Under the pieces are notes generated by a model that was not told where the DNA came from, made no database searches, and was given only the letters and a program-made list of their open reading frames with translations. The position numbers and the translations under genes are program-made. DNA of 64,000 nt. Source: Deltaproteobacteria bacterium (GTDB lineage Bacteria > Myxococcota_C > UBA6777). The stretch spans positions 1 through 64,000 of the forward strand of contig SBHC01000075.1 of NCBI GenBank assembly GCA_006226375.1, read 5' to 3'. Shown piece after piece: positions 1-9,062 of this stretch (its first letter is position 1; each line of letters opens with the position of its first letter).

Positions 1-479
1 TACGCCAGCCCGGTCGACACTACACAGCCCCGCCTTTGCTGCTCAGGCTTGCTTCCTTGACCGCGCTGTACACCTGACCCTCTCGGCTGGCCAATTAAGT
101 TGAAACGCGCTCTAAACAAAGTCCCTCGTTCCTTTCCCTTTCCTATTCACCTGTCGCCATACCAAATTCTATCCCAAAGCAACCGTCCAATCCCTTCCCT
201 TTCGTTTCCCACAACAGGTCTCGCTCACCCCGAAGACCGTCCACACACGCTCCCCAACATCCCATGACAACTCATGCAACACCACCGCAACACTGCATCA
301 CCCTGCAACATCACGCATCATCACTAACAACACCCCCATGAACTTACTGAACCTACTGAACACTCAGACAAAGGCAAGTCTTTATTTTAGAAGAGAATCG
401 TAGACAAAACCATCAACTTGGAATGAATGCTGCTTTTCTCTTGAAGCAAATCGATTGAATGCAACATGGAGAAAAGACA
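1..479. other. Intergenic / no gene recognised
   Basis: No coding region could be supported here. Reading frames at the left edge close within about 115 bases and none resembles a protein end I recognise. The rest is C- and A-rich with low-complexity CAC/ATC runs. Around 340-362 the unit CTACTGAAC is nearly repeated (CTTACTGAAC then CCTACTGAAC). The region presumably carries the promoter of the outer-membrane-like gene that starts at 480, but no convincing -35/-10 pair was found. Confidence 0.5.
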
Positions 480-1286
480 ATGAAAACAATCGTGGGACTT
501 CTGGTGGTGCTTGGTGTTTGTTGGGGAATGATGACCCGCGTTTGGGCGAATCCACACGCTGAGATTCCACAATCGTCGTCAAAAGTAACCTCCAAGAACA
601 ACAAGGGTGTTCCCCAGGCCAAAAAGGGACAAACCCAACAAGGCAAAAAGCAAACGCGAAACCAAGACGCAGAGTTCCACAACCGTCTTCGTCATAGCCA
701 GGCGGAGTACCATGGAGAAGAAGATCCTCGGATCCAACTCCATCGCGAGAGAAAAGACCACGAACACCACTCCAAAGACCATGGAATGGTTGGATTCAAG
801 ATGGGCTGGTTCTCTAGCTTCAACGATTGGGGCGGAGGACTACAAAACAGCAACCATGCGGCCATGGGCGGCTTTGTAGAGTTCGTCTTAATCCCCCATC
901 GATTGGAGCTAGAGTTTGAAGTGGAAGCAGTGATCGACGCCCAGAAGCTGATGCTTCCTATCGATTTGATCCTGAAGATGCCCTTCTTGGTACGACACAG
1001 TTACGAACTCTACATTGGAGTGGGCGCAGCCTTTGTCCCTACCATCGCAAACTTCGGCGGCAGCACGCACGAGGAGACAACGGACAGCCACAAAGTCGAT
1101 AGCCACGGAGAGACGCAACAGGAACACTCCACTTTGGAAGGTGGCGTGTTGGCCGTTGTTGGAACCAAGATCTGGTTCAACAAAACCTGGGGGATGGAAA
1201 TCGAAGGAAGCTACCACCTCTTGTTTGACGCAGGACGACCCGTTCATGAAATGGGACTGCAGACGGGTGTCCTCGCTCGCTGGTAG
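480..1286 (+). CDS. Putative outer membrane beta-barrel protein
   Basis: Secreted protein of 268 residues, function unknown. The start at 480 is preferred over an ATG at 459 because GGAG at 468-471 sits 8 bases upstream and the product then begins directly with a signal peptide (MKTIVGLLVVLG, probable signal peptidase I cut after VWA near residue 24). Residues 25-100 are polar, rich in Lys, His and Gln. The remainder alternates hydrophobic and polar residues in beta-strand fashion (for example LELEFEVEAVID and YELYIGVGAAFVP) and ends in Trp, as expected for an outer-membrane barrel. A His/Glu/Thr-rich loop lies around residues 195-220. It is convergent with the Hsp70 remnant. Barrel assignment is inferred from pattern, not from a recognised family. 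Confidence 0.6.
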   Translation: MKTIVGLLVVLGVCWGMMTRVWANPHAEIPQSSSKVTSKNNKGVPQAKKGQTQQGKKQTRNQDAEFHNRLRHSQAEYHGEEDPRIQLHRERKDHEHHSKDHGMVGFKMGWFSSFNDWGGGLQNSNHAAMGGFVEFVLIPHRLELEFEVEAVIDAQKLMLPIDLILKMPFLVRHSYELYIGVGAAFVPTIANFGGSTHEETTDSHKVDSHGETQQEHSTLEGGVLAVVGTKIWFNKTWGMEIEGSYHLLFDAGRPVHEMGLQTGVLARW

Positions 1287-1374
1287 AACCTCTTAGTCCT
1301 CGTTGAGTTGAGCCAACCTTCGCATTTTCCTCCCTCAGGCAAACCCATCCAATACAATCCATCCATTGGAACTA

Positions 1375-2049
1375 TCAACAATGTGGTAAGGTAACTTCTA
1401 CAATGCAACAGGGTAGAAAGTGCAGACCCAAGCTGTTTGCTTTTTCAAGGTCTCTAATCGAGAAGGAAATGCAACCGAAAGCATCCACTTCGTATCGTTC
1501 CTCCACCCAAGAGCCCCACTGTTTGTTGCGCTCCACAGGAACCTCTTCTAGAGCAATCGAGGACGCTTGAAGCTTTAGCTCAAAGGGGAACAGCACCTCT
1601 GCAACGACGCTGACGTTACCATCAGGGCCATACGAGTAAAGTTGGTCGCACTCGATAAACCGAAAGAGACCGATGTTGTGGGCAGGTTGATAGTATCGTG
1701 ACAACGACACGGTGGCATCCTTTGAGTCGGGCAAAATGGTGTCAGCGGGAACCAAGACATCAAACGCAGCACGCTCTCCGTTGTCAGCTTCTCGAAAGAC
1801 TCCAAAGTACTGTGCGAGGCGGTCGTCTGTAGCCAACTTCTGGTCCAAGGTCAGCGAGGTAGCCAGACCAACTGCAGTTGCAGCCGATGCTTCCTTGGCG
1901 CGGTGATAGCGGCGTCCAAACTGCTCACGCACCATCCGACTCACAACCGGCAAGCTGCTCGCCCCTCCCACCACAAAAACGCCTGCCAAGCGGGCCTGCT
2001 CTTCTAGCATAGATAGTTCATTCGGGCCGCGCAGGTGCCCCCGCGTCAT
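1375..2049 (-). pseudogene. C-terminal remnant of an Hsp70-family (DnaK-like) protein
   Basis: The 224-residue frame starts close to the end of an Hsp70 ATPase domain: VFVVGGASSLPVV corresponds to the GGxSRIP block that binds the adenosine in Hsp70. It continues through a substrate-binding-type beta region (HNIGLFRFIECDQL and an LFPFELKL stretch) and a C-terminal tail typical of the variant Hsp70s of Myxococcota. The phosphate-binding motifs and roughly 350 residues of the ATPase domain are missing. The same frame stays open upstream only to a stop at 2089-2091, and the ferritin-like gene begins its own frame soon after, so no N-terminal half is present. An independent small protein starting at 2049 is possible but less likely than a decayed gene. 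Confidence 0.6.
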
Positions 2050-2202
2050 AACAAGCGCGAAGGCCGTTCTCTTACCAACAGGATTGAATTACACCCGTTG
2101 TTGCGAATAACTCGCGGAAGCCTCCCTTGAGACAACGACCCAACCAACCCTCCGAATGATAGACCGCTTCGGGGAAGGCCAATCAGAGGTGAGCCCTTCC
2201 CA

Positions 2203-3294
2203 TTATGCAGAACACTCTTGTTCCAGCTGTTGAAGCAGTTCCAGCCCGACTTGAGGAGTAGGGTAACCGGCCCAACGAACCAAAGCATCGCTGGGGCTTT
2301 CTTGAATCTCTTGCTGAAGACCTGCAAACGATTCAGCTAGAATCTGCTGACAAGTTTCTTGTTCATCGGCCGAAAGTTGGGGTTGAATCCAAGCGTCAAT
2401 CCCATACGAAAGGGCCGCGTGTTCGCTCTCTTCGTAGGCAATACGTTCCATGACAGCGCGAACAGCAGGGTCTTCCGAAGCATACGACTGCCACATCGCC
2501 ATCAACGAACCATACGCCTCACGAATGCATCCTTCTTTTGCATTTTCGTACGCGATGTCAGCCAAGGGACGGAGAACAAAAGGCTCGACGACAACAGGCT
2601 GTGTAGAGGCACCATAGCGACGCGCCAGCTCTCCCATCATCTCAGCGTGTTCCACTTCTTCCTTCATGGCGCGCTGCGACAGAGCAATCAACTCGCGGGG
2701 AGCGTTGTACGCTTCCAACTCACGAGTAAGGTAGTCAAAGGCGGTAACGGCCGCTTCCTCCAGATAGGCCAACTCTGCAAAGAAAGCCCCAACCAATTGA
2801 TGTTCTGTGGACACGGTATCGGGGCGCTGAAACTCATGCATATCCAAAGGCCGACGCCCCACAACGCCGCAATTCCTGGTCACTTTGTAGCTGCAATCCA
2901 CGCCCCTTTTCCCATCCAAGCTTGTCACTTCCTTGCAGTCAGTCACTTCGTTTTGAAAGTGTGTCACAAGCAATTGTTCATCTGGATCAGAATTAGGCGG
3001 GCATTTGGCGTTCAGTTGGGACATACAAGCCTGGATGCACTGTTCTTTCGATAGCGGCTTTCCATCTCCTTGAGATAGAAGATGGAGAAAGGATCCAGTT
3101 TTTGACTCCAGGTTGGTGGAGGTTGAACAGGTAGGAGCTGGGCATGCCAGCAAGTCATCTTTGGGTGAAATCGAGGGCACAGTACCACAAGACATCGCGA
3201 GGCCAGAAGCAGCAAACAGAGGGACTGTTCGGCGAAGCACACGTCGTAACATGTCCCGAAATTGTTCAGGCTTTGCAAGCTCTATGGGTTCCAT
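2203..3294 (-). CDS. Ferritin-like diiron-domain lipoprotein/secreted protein
   Basis: Protein of 363 residues with a four-helix ferritin-like domain in its C-terminal half. Iron ligands expected for the family are visible in two matching sets: Glu in AYLEEAAV followed by EEVEHAEMM (ExxH), then EAYGSL followed by YEESEHAAL (ExxH). Such domains bind a carboxylate-bridged diiron centre and act as oxidases or iron stores; which applies here is unknown. The N-terminus has paired arginines (LRRVLRRTVPLF) before a hydrophobic stretch ending in AMSC, which may be a Tat-type or lipoprotein signal. A Cys-rich spacer (about residues 45-150) lies between signal and ferritin domain. The ATG at 3294 is chosen over an in-frame TTG at 3300. 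It lies downstream of the export operon on the same strand. Confidence 0.75.
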   Translation of the reverse strand: MEPIELAKPEQFRDMLRRVLRRTVPLFAASGLAMSCGTVPSISPKDDLLACPAPTCSTSTNLESKTGSFLHLLSQGDGKPLSKEQCIQACMSQLNAKCPPNSDPDEQLLVTHFQNEVTDCKEVTSLDGKRGVDCSYKVTRNCGVVGRRPLDMHEFQRPDTVSTEHQLVGAFFAELAYLEEAAVTAFDYLTRELEAYNAPRELIALSQRAMKEEVEHAEMMGELARRYGASTQPVVVEPFVLRPLADIAYENAKEGCIREAYGSLMAMWQSYASEDPAVRAVMERIAYEESEHAALSYGIDAWIQPQLSADEQETCQQILAESFAGLQQEIQESPSDALVRWAGYPTPQVGLELLQQLEQECSA

Positions 3295-3418
3295 ATCCAA
3301 TCCATTTACGAAGGAGGTCCAGAAAGAGAGTCCATCTCAAAAGAAATGGAACATAGATTGAGTTGAATGAAACAGGGTCAACCCAAAACAAGCAAGCTGG
3401 AGTTGTGGGAGGAGGATC

Positions 3419-3679
3419 TCACAAGGAGGTTTGCTGTTGACAGATACCGCGGGAGGTTTGGGACTTGCTCTCTTTGCACACTGCGAGAGCGTGTTTGGAA
3501 GGTGCCTTCTTATGAAACAAGAAGCCTTGCTGAGGATTTTCGTCAGCGTTGTTGGTGTTGTTGATATTTTGCGGGGGCTGCCCACCTCGACTGCAACAGC
3601 CAAAGGGAGCCAAGTCCGCAAAAAAGAAGGATATGACAGTCGCAGTCACGACCATGACATGAAACAACAACATTCGCAT
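3419..3679 (-). CDS. Small secreted or lipid-anchored hypothetical protein
   Basis: Protein of 86 residues, not recognised. The start at 3679 is supported by a strong ribosome binding site (GGAGGAGG at 3687-3694, 7 bases upstream); the frame is open further upstream but without such a site. The product opens with a hydrophobic segment (MLLFHVMVVTATVISFFF) followed by a CC pair, resembling a signal peptide, then an Asn/Gln/Pro-rich tail with basic patches. It lies between the TolC gene and the ferritin-like gene on the same strand, so it may be part of the export locus, for example as a small accessory protein. This is inference from position only. Confidence 0.4.
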   Translation of the reverse strand: MRMLLFHVMVVTATVISFFFADLAPFGCCSRGGQPPQNINNTNNADENPQQGFLFHKKAPSKHALAVCKESKSQTSRGICQQQTSL

Positions 3680-3894
3680 CGCCAAACCTCCTCCACCTGG
3701 ATTCAAGCCTTGAAGCACATTCGTTGCTTGCCATGAGATGGAACAGCCAAAGTGCTGACAGGCCAAGAAAAAAAGAATGATTTTTTCAAGAGTCGAAGGT
3801 AGCAAGGTCTTACAAACGAGTCAATAGAAGAAACAGGTCGTGGGTTCTTGTCGTAGGCAGTTGGTTGGCAACAGCATGGAATCACAACCTATCG

Positions 3895-5202
3895 CTACTG
3901 AATCATGGAGCCGACAGCCTCTTGCAAAGTGACCACTCCTTGCAAGGTCTTCTTGAGCACTTCGATTCGTTGCAGCAAAGCTTTGTTTTGGCTTTGTTGC
4001 GCAGAGATCACTTTCAAGATGGTGAAGCTACCCAAACGAAGTCCACGCTCTTGCAGTTGAAGTTGCTGCTTGAATGTAGGAAGAAGTTGCTTCTCGTATA
4101 GCTGCAAGACATTAAGGTTGGCCTGGTACATGGTGAAGGCTTGCTTTACCTTTTGTTGGATTCGAAAACGGGCGGCTCGAAACTGGAGCCGAGCTTCACG
4201 AATTTTAGCCTCCGTGCTCCATACCTTATCTTGGTTTCGTTGGATGAAGGGAAGCGGCACTTCAATCCCTCCCCCGATGACGTGGACCCAGCTATCCTCA
4301 AGAGCATAGTAAAGCTTAAGCTTAAAGTCAGGAATTCCCTTGGCGCGTGCCCAGGCAAGCATCGCTTGTAACTCGCGGACTTTGAGTTGAATGGCCTTGA
4401 GAACAACGTGACCTTGGGAGAGTTTCAAGAAGTTGACTAGACTTGCGGTGTTAAGAAGCAAATTGGAGACTTTGTCTTTGATGTCCAGCGGAGTTTTGCT
4501 GACCCAACCCATTTGAGCGATCAAGCCTTGTCGTTGCACCTTAACTTCCGCGATTGCCAAGGACAACGCAGCTTGATTTTGGAGCAACTCCATCCGCACA
4601 AGGTTCAAGTCAAGAATGGTAGCAGCCCCGGCCTGCTTCCTTCGGTTCACAAGGTCAAACACCCGCTTGTAAAAGGCCACAAGTTCACTGTAGAGCTTGC
4701 GTTTCTGTTTGGCGACGAGGAGCTTGTAACAAAAGCTACGAACCTTTAACAAGATAGCCATTCGTTTGACACGAACATCTTGTTGAACTCGTGTGAGCGT
4801 GGCCTTGGCGAGCCTTTGCCGTCGAATCCATCGTCCTCCAATGGGTAGCTTCCATGTGAGCGAGTTTTCCCACTTGTAAGGAAGGGGTTCAATTTTTCCG
4901 GGAGCGGTTTTCAGCTTCCCCTTGCCCAAAACCTCAAGAGCCGGGTTGGTAGGAAACAGCCGAGAGGCTCGAAGTTTTTGGATGTAGACACGGATCTTTG
5001 CAAGAGCAGCGCGATACTCAGGGCTGTTCTTGAGGGCGTATTCACTGGCTTGTTCACAGGTAAGCACCTGAGCACCAGCCAAAGCATTCGTTTTCTTGAG
5101 ATGGAGTGCGACCCGTGTAGAAGCAGCCCAAGAAGGGAACGCTCCGGCACAAAACACCCCTATCCCGCCCAACAAGACGAGCCACCATCGACAAACCATC
5201 AT
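3895..5202 (-). CDS. TolC-family outer membrane channel protein
   Basis: Outer membrane efflux protein that would form the trimeric exit duct of the tripartite exporter encoded just upstream. The 435-residue product has a signal peptide (WWLVLLGGIGVFCAGAFPSWA then cleavage), an AxEYALKNSPEYRAA segment typical of the family start, and two long Lys/Gln/Leu-rich coiled-coil halves (about residues 60-230 and 260-430) in the duplicated TolC arrangement. The ATG at 5202 is preferred over an in-frame GTG at 5214 because GGAG sits 6 bases before it. It is last of three genes with short gaps (HlyD adaptor stops at 5225), so it is almost certainly co-transcribed. Cargo is unknown. Confidence 0.85.
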   Translation of the reverse strand: MMVCRWWLVLLGGIGVFCAGAFPSWAASTRVALHLKKTNALAGAQVLTCEQASEYALKNSPEYRAALAKIRVYIQKLRASRLFPTNPALEVLGKGKLKTAPGKIEPLPYKWENSLTWKLPIGGRWIRRQRLAKATLTRVQQDVRVKRMAILLKVRSFCYKLLVAKQKRKLYSELVAFYKRVFDLVNRRKQAGAATILDLNLVRMELLQNQAALSLAIAEVKVQRQGLIAQMGWVSKTPLDIKDKVSNLLLNTASLVNFLKLSQGHVVLKAIQLKVRELQAMLAWARAKGIPDFKLKLYYALEDSWVHVIGGGIEVPLPFIQRNQDKVWSTEAKIREARLQFRAARFRIQQKVKQAFTMYQANLNVLQLYEKQLLPTFKQQLQLQERGLRLGSFTILKVISAQQSQNKALLQRIEVLKKTLQGVVTLQEAVGSMIQ

Positions 5203-5224
5203 TCCTATCTCCACACCTAGGTGT

Positions 5225-6583
5225 CTACTTTTTCAATCGAGGCTTGGGCTTCATAAAGTCGCTTTTGCTATCACCGTTGAGAGGCTTGTCAAACGACGGG
5301 GGAAAGCCATTCAGCTGTCGCCAGATTTCATAGCCAAGTCGAACTTCGTTGAGGAACAGCCACCCTTTGGCTTTCATTCCTTGACGTAAGAACGGAGGTT
5401 TCGGCCATGGAGCATCGTTGGTATCAGGAGTAACCACCACACGAAATTTACCGTTCTTGCTGTTCGCGATGTCAATCAACGTAAGCTTGCCACCAAAGGT
5501 TCCGACAGCCACCGAGGGCCAACCCGAGAACTGAATGGCAGGCCAGCCTTCAAATTGCAGGCGCACGTGTCGTCCTTTGGTAAGCAAAGGAACATCATTC
5601 CCATCCACCCAAAGCTCTACAGCAAAACGATTCGTTTGAGGTACAATCACTGCAATGGGGTCGCCTTCTTTGAGCATCTCACTGCCTTCTGTCACGATCA
5701 ATCGAAGGACAATAACATCGCGAGGCGCACGAATGAATTGAGACGCCTGACGAGCCACCTTAAGATCCAACTTGGCCAGCTCGCTTCGCGCGTAAGCGAC
5801 CTTGTTTTGGGCCTTTTGGGATTCTGCCAAGGCAGAGTCAATCTTTGCCTGGTCTTCGGCAGCTTTCTTCATCCGAACCGCCCGCGCTGCTATCACTTCA
5901 GCTTTCGATGCTGTCACGGATGCTTCCGCGACGTTGAGGTCAGCTTTTAGCTTGTCCACCTTCAACTGTGTGATTTCAACCGATCGTTGCGACACAATCG
6001 AGTCCTTCAGCAGCCTGCGCTTTCGCTTAAGGTTGATCTTGGCAGTGCGCAAGGCGGCTTTGATCGCTCGTAGCTTCTGTTTGCTCGCTTGCAACTTTTG
6101 CCAGGCAACTTGGACTTTCAACTGGTTGGCTCGAAGGCGTAACTTCTTGGTTTGCTTCAGCGCCTCCACCTTGTTGTTGTACGCCTGGGATTGCATGTGG
6201 GAGAGCTGGCGTTGCTCCACCACTGCCGAGCGTTGCTGCTGCAAACGAAACATGGCTTGAGGATCGTTGTCAGCCATTTCAGCGATAAGCTGACCTTTCT
6301 TAACGAGCGAGCCTTCTGTGACATGCCACTTCACCACACGCCCTTTCACAGGAGCGCCCAAGGTCTGTTGCCGCTCCAAAGGACTGAAGGCGATGGTTTG
6401 CCCTAAACCTTCGGCTGTTTGCTGCCAGGGAGCAAAGATCAACACAAGCAGCGACACCAAAAAGAAGCCACAGAGCAGATACGCCAGAACATGCGTTGAC
6501 CTGCGAGTTTGAACACGACGCAGCGATGGGAGCTTCTGCGAAATAGAAGGAGGCAACTTAAACGGACTTTGCTGAGTAAACAT
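5225..6583 (-). CDS. HlyD-family membrane fusion protein (periplasmic adaptor)
   Basis: Adaptor of 452 residues linking the inner-membrane ABC exporter to the TolC channel. It has one N-terminal transmembrane helix (about residues 32-52), a split biotinyl/lipoyl-like domain (VKGRVVKWHVTEGSLVKKGQLIAEM before the hairpin and FIRAPRDVIVLRLIVTEGSEMLKEGD after it), a long alpha-helical hairpin of about 170 residues rich in Lys, Arg, Ala and Gln, and a C-terminal beta-barrel part. The start is backed by GGAGG about 8 bases upstream. The gap to the upstream ABC gene is 14 bases. The long hairpin fits direct contact with a TolC partner. The substrate is not deducible. Confidence 0.88.
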   Translation of the reverse strand: MFTQQSPFKLPPSISQKLPSLRRVQTRRSTHVLAYLLCGFFLVSLLVLIFAPWQQTAEGLGQTIAFSPLERQQTLGAPVKGRVVKWHVTEGSLVKKGQLIAEMADNDPQAMFRLQQQRSAVVEQRQLSHMQSQAYNNKVEALKQTKKLRLRANQLKVQVAWQKLQASKQKLRAIKAALRTAKINLKRKRRLLKDSIVSQRSVEITQLKVDKLKADLNVAEASVTASKAEVIAARAVRMKKAAEDQAKIDSALAESQKAQNKVAYARSELAKLDLKVARQASQFIRAPRDVIVLRLIVTEGSEMLKEGDPIAVIVPQTNRFAVELWVDGNDVPLLTKGRHVRLQFEGWPAIQFSGWPSVAVGTFGGKLTLIDIANSKNGKFRVVVTPDTNDAPWPKPPFLRQGMKAKGWLFLNEVRLGYEIWRQLNGFPPSFDKPLNGDSKSDFMKPKPRLKK

Positions 6584-6597
6584 AGCTTCTTCCTCCC

Positions 6598-8769
6598 CTA
6601 TCCAGTGATCCGAAATGATGATGGTGCAGAATTCGGCAAGTAAAAGCCCTGAGGTGAAAGGGCGTAGGTCACATCACAGGAAGCCATCACTTCGGGATGA
6701 TGCGTCATCACAACCAAAGTAAAGGGCCGACAATCCGCACCAAACAAAGCTTGTTTGGCCACCTCAATGTGTTCTTCGTCAAGCCTATCAAGGATCCCAT
6801 CGATCACCAGGATGTTGGGGTTGAAGGCCAACGACCGGGCCAACATCAACAACAAAAGTTGTTGTTGGGAAAGAGGTGCACCTTGAGGACCCAGCTTCGT
6901 GTTCAGACCTTCAGGAAGAGCTAAAACATCAGCCAGCAATCCCACTTCCTTGAGGGCACGACGCGCCGATGTTCTCGTCACATCGGAACGATACAGACTG
7001 ATATTGTCCCACACGCTGCCTTCGATAAGTTCAACGTCGCGAACCAAGGAGACAGTGCGTCGAACGTCGGTCAGGTTGATGTCAGAGAGCGCATGCTCTC
7101 CCAACAAGATTTGACCTTTTTTGGGTGTCGCTAGGCCAAAAATCATGTCTGCGAGCAACGACTTCCCCGCACCCACAGGGCCTGTGATACCAAGCTTCGT
7201 TCCAGGCTCCACTTCCAGATTGAGGCCAGCAAAGATGTTCCGTCCCGTGGTTGTGACGTAATTGATATCCAACAGGCTCAACCCCAAAGCTTGAGACTGA
7301 GGGGGAAGGTAAGTGCCATCCGTCCGGTCCGTGGGGAGATCCACAATCTTGCCCAGTTTGTCGAGGGAAGCCAAAAGATCGTAAAACTTCTCAAACTGCT
7401 TCACCACTTTGAACAACGAAGCAACCACCAAAGAAACAACCAACTCAGCGGCAACGAGCTGCCCCAAAGTCAACTGTTGTGAGATAACAAGCCAGCCCCC
7501 AACAAGCAGCAGCAACGAGTTGGCGAAGACCTGAATCAAGAGCCCTGCCACAATTTGTCGCATCAAGATCCGGAAATGCTTCTCGCGCGCTTTGAGGTAG
7601 TCGCGAGTCAGCCACTCCCCTCGCTCTTGGGCGATTTGCTGACCTCCGTGTGATTTAAACAACACAGGATGCTGCAACATCCTATCCAACCAGGCAGCCG
7701 CCTTGTGCTTGGATTTCGATTCTTTGATGCTTGTTGCGATTGCTCCGCGACCAAGGACATAAATCACCACCAAGATGGTAGCAATTAAAATAACGTCGAA
7801 GGCCAGCAATATCGGGTGATAAATGGCCAACAACAACAAGCCGCTCAGAATCGAGAGTGTGCTAGTCAAGCCATCAAACAACAAAACAGACAGCGTTTTC
7901 TGAACGGTGAGCACATCAAAGAAGTAGTTGGAGAGCTCGGTTTTGTCCTTTTTGATCAACGCCTCCGTGCTCACACGTGGCAAACGGTACGAAAAGTCCG
8001 AAGCCACACGGACAAACACACGACGGCTGATCATCTCAGAGAGATAGATCTGGATCCCCTGCATCGTAGCAACAAAGCCCAAACCAGCCATCAACATCAA
8101 CGACAACACCACAAGAGGCTGGAGCAAAGTACCAAAGGCGACCGAGTTCACCAGCGCTTGAACGGCTACAGGAGTCGCCAACGAAAAGATACCGACGACC
8201 ACTGCGTAGACAACGATGACCCAAAGTTCCTTCTTTTCAGCCTGCAACAGTCCAAACAATCGAGGCCAAACCGAATGATGCAAAGAGGCATCTGAGGGTG
8301 TGATTTCTTCGTCTTTCCAGGCTTCCAAAGGGGCTGCAAGAGAAGCCGTCATCCAACAAATGGGGAGCGTCTCGTCGTAATCAGAGATGACCTCCGCCAA
8401 CTCGGAAGAGGTCATCCAAACGGGGACATCCCCAGGTTGGAAGAAGGTCACAAGGAACCGGTTGCGACGCTGTTCCAGAATCCCCACCCATTGCTGCTCA
8501 GGCTCAGCCTGGGCACGATAGGCCACAACAGGAAGAACTTCAGGAGAAGCAGACAATTGCTCCAAAGGCATTGTCACTGGATGAAACTGAAGTTTGACAT
8601 CCTCCCCGGCAAGGTGAAGCACCTCAAACCAGCTTTGTGGTGGCTCTCCCTCTTCAGGGTTCATCACCTGCTCCACCGCCTTCGCCAACGAGGTCGTGTC
8701 TGGCTCCATCCCATGGAACCATAACATCCTCTCCAGAATCTCTTGAATCACCAGATTCCGTTCTCTCAT
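6598..8769 (-). CDS. ABC exporter (fused permease-ATPase) with degenerate catalytic motifs
   Basis: Half-transporter of 723 residues with an N-terminal cytoplasmic domain (about 1-165), a six-helix exporter domain (about 185-470) and a nucleotide-binding domain (about 500-723). Type I secretion exporters of this layout pump proteins or peptides through HlyD and TolC partners, both encoded next. The N-terminal region sits where C39 peptidases do, but no catalytic Cys-His pair is evident. The ATPase keeps Walker A (GPVGAGKS near 530) and the H-loop His (MTHH near 680), yet the Q-loop position reads LVRD, the signature reads LSQQQ and Walker B ends IDG instead of DE. ATP hydrolysis may therefore be weak, or this subfamily may use altered residues. 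ATG at 8769 has AAAGGG 9 bases upstream; a GTG at 8817 is an alternative start. Confidence 0.85.
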   Translation of the reverse strand: MRERNLVIQEILERMLWFHGMEPDTTSLAKAVEQVMNPEEGEPPQSWFEVLHLAGEDVKLQFHPVTMPLEQLSASPEVLPVVAYRAQAEPEQQWVGILEQRRNRFLVTFFQPGDVPVWMTSSELAEVISDYDETLPICWMTASLAAPLEAWKDEEITPSDASLHHSVWPRLFGLLQAEKKELWVIVVYAVVVGIFSLATPVAVQALVNSVAFGTLLQPLVVLSLMLMAGLGFVATMQGIQIYLSEMISRRVFVRVASDFSYRLPRVSTEALIKKDKTELSNYFFDVLTVQKTLSVLLFDGLTSTLSILSGLLLLAIYHPILLAFDVILIATILVVIYVLGRGAIATSIKESKSKHKAAAWLDRMLQHPVLFKSHGGQQIAQERGEWLTRDYLKAREKHFRILMRQIVAGLLIQVFANSLLLLVGGWLVISQQLTLGQLVAAELVVSLVVASLFKVVKQFEKFYDLLASLDKLGKIVDLPTDRTDGTYLPPQSQALGLSLLDINYVTTTGRNIFAGLNLEVEPGTKLGITGPVGAGKSLLADMIFGLATPKKGQILLGEHALSDINLTDVRRTVSLVRDVELIEGSVWDNISLYRSDVTRTSARRALKEVGLLADVLALPEGLNTKLGPQGAPLSQQQLLLLMLARSLAFNPNILVIDGILDRLDEEHIEVAKQALFGADCRPFTLVVMTHHPEVMASCDVTYALSPQGFYLPNSAPSSFRITG

Positions 8770-8893
8770 CAATCCAAACCCTTTATCAAGATAGAAATCG
8801 TCACCTTTGCTTACCACACATCAACATCAACTGAATCCTTCACATTCCATTTCAAACGAAAAGGGAGAATGACACAAACATCATATAAAGATA

Positions 8894-8909
8894 TTTGAAC
8901 ATTTGAACA
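8894..8909. repeat. Tandem 8-bp direct repeat TTTGAACA x2
   Basis: Two perfect head-to-tail copies of TTTGAACA (8894-8901 and 8902-8909) lie between the putative export-operon promoter and the first gene of that operon. Tandem short repeats just downstream of a -10 element can be operators. No regulator is known. Confidence 0.4.
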
Positions 8910-8910
8910 C

Positions 8911-8939
8911 ATAAATAACTTGATATTGGACATTGTCAA
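8911..8939 (-). promoter_or_regulatory. Candidate sigma70-type promoter of the ABC-HlyD-TolC operon
   Basis: On the minus strand a perfect TTGACA -35 hexamer (8934-8939) is followed after 16 bases by TATTTA (8912-8917) as a modest -10. The transcript would start about 130 bases before the ABC gene. The surrounding DNA is notably AT-rich. Confidence 0.45.
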
Positions 8940-8943
8940 GAGA

Positions 8944-8979
8944 GGAACCCCAATTTTTTTGAAGGTGTTCCAATTGGGG
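8944..8979 (-). terminator. Possible hairpin terminator after dapD
   Basis: CCCCAATT (8948-8955) and AATTGGGG (8972-8979) form an 8-bp stem, with an overlapping alternative stem GGAAC (8944-8948) / GTTCC (8967-8971). On the minus strand the stem is followed by TTCCTCTT, only a weak U-tract. It lies about 85 bases beyond the dapD stop and just before the next promoter. Confidence 0.35.
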
Positions 8980-9062
8980 GAGAGAAAGGGTCAGAGATGT
9001 CGGTTCACAAGAAGGGAAGGAGGAGATTGAGGGATGAGGATGATCGCAAGGAGCGGGAAAAT

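Noticed and set aside
459-479. Earlier ATG for the outer-membrane-like protein
   Set aside because: GGAG falls 8 bases before the ATG at 480, and adding seven residues would displace the signal peptide.
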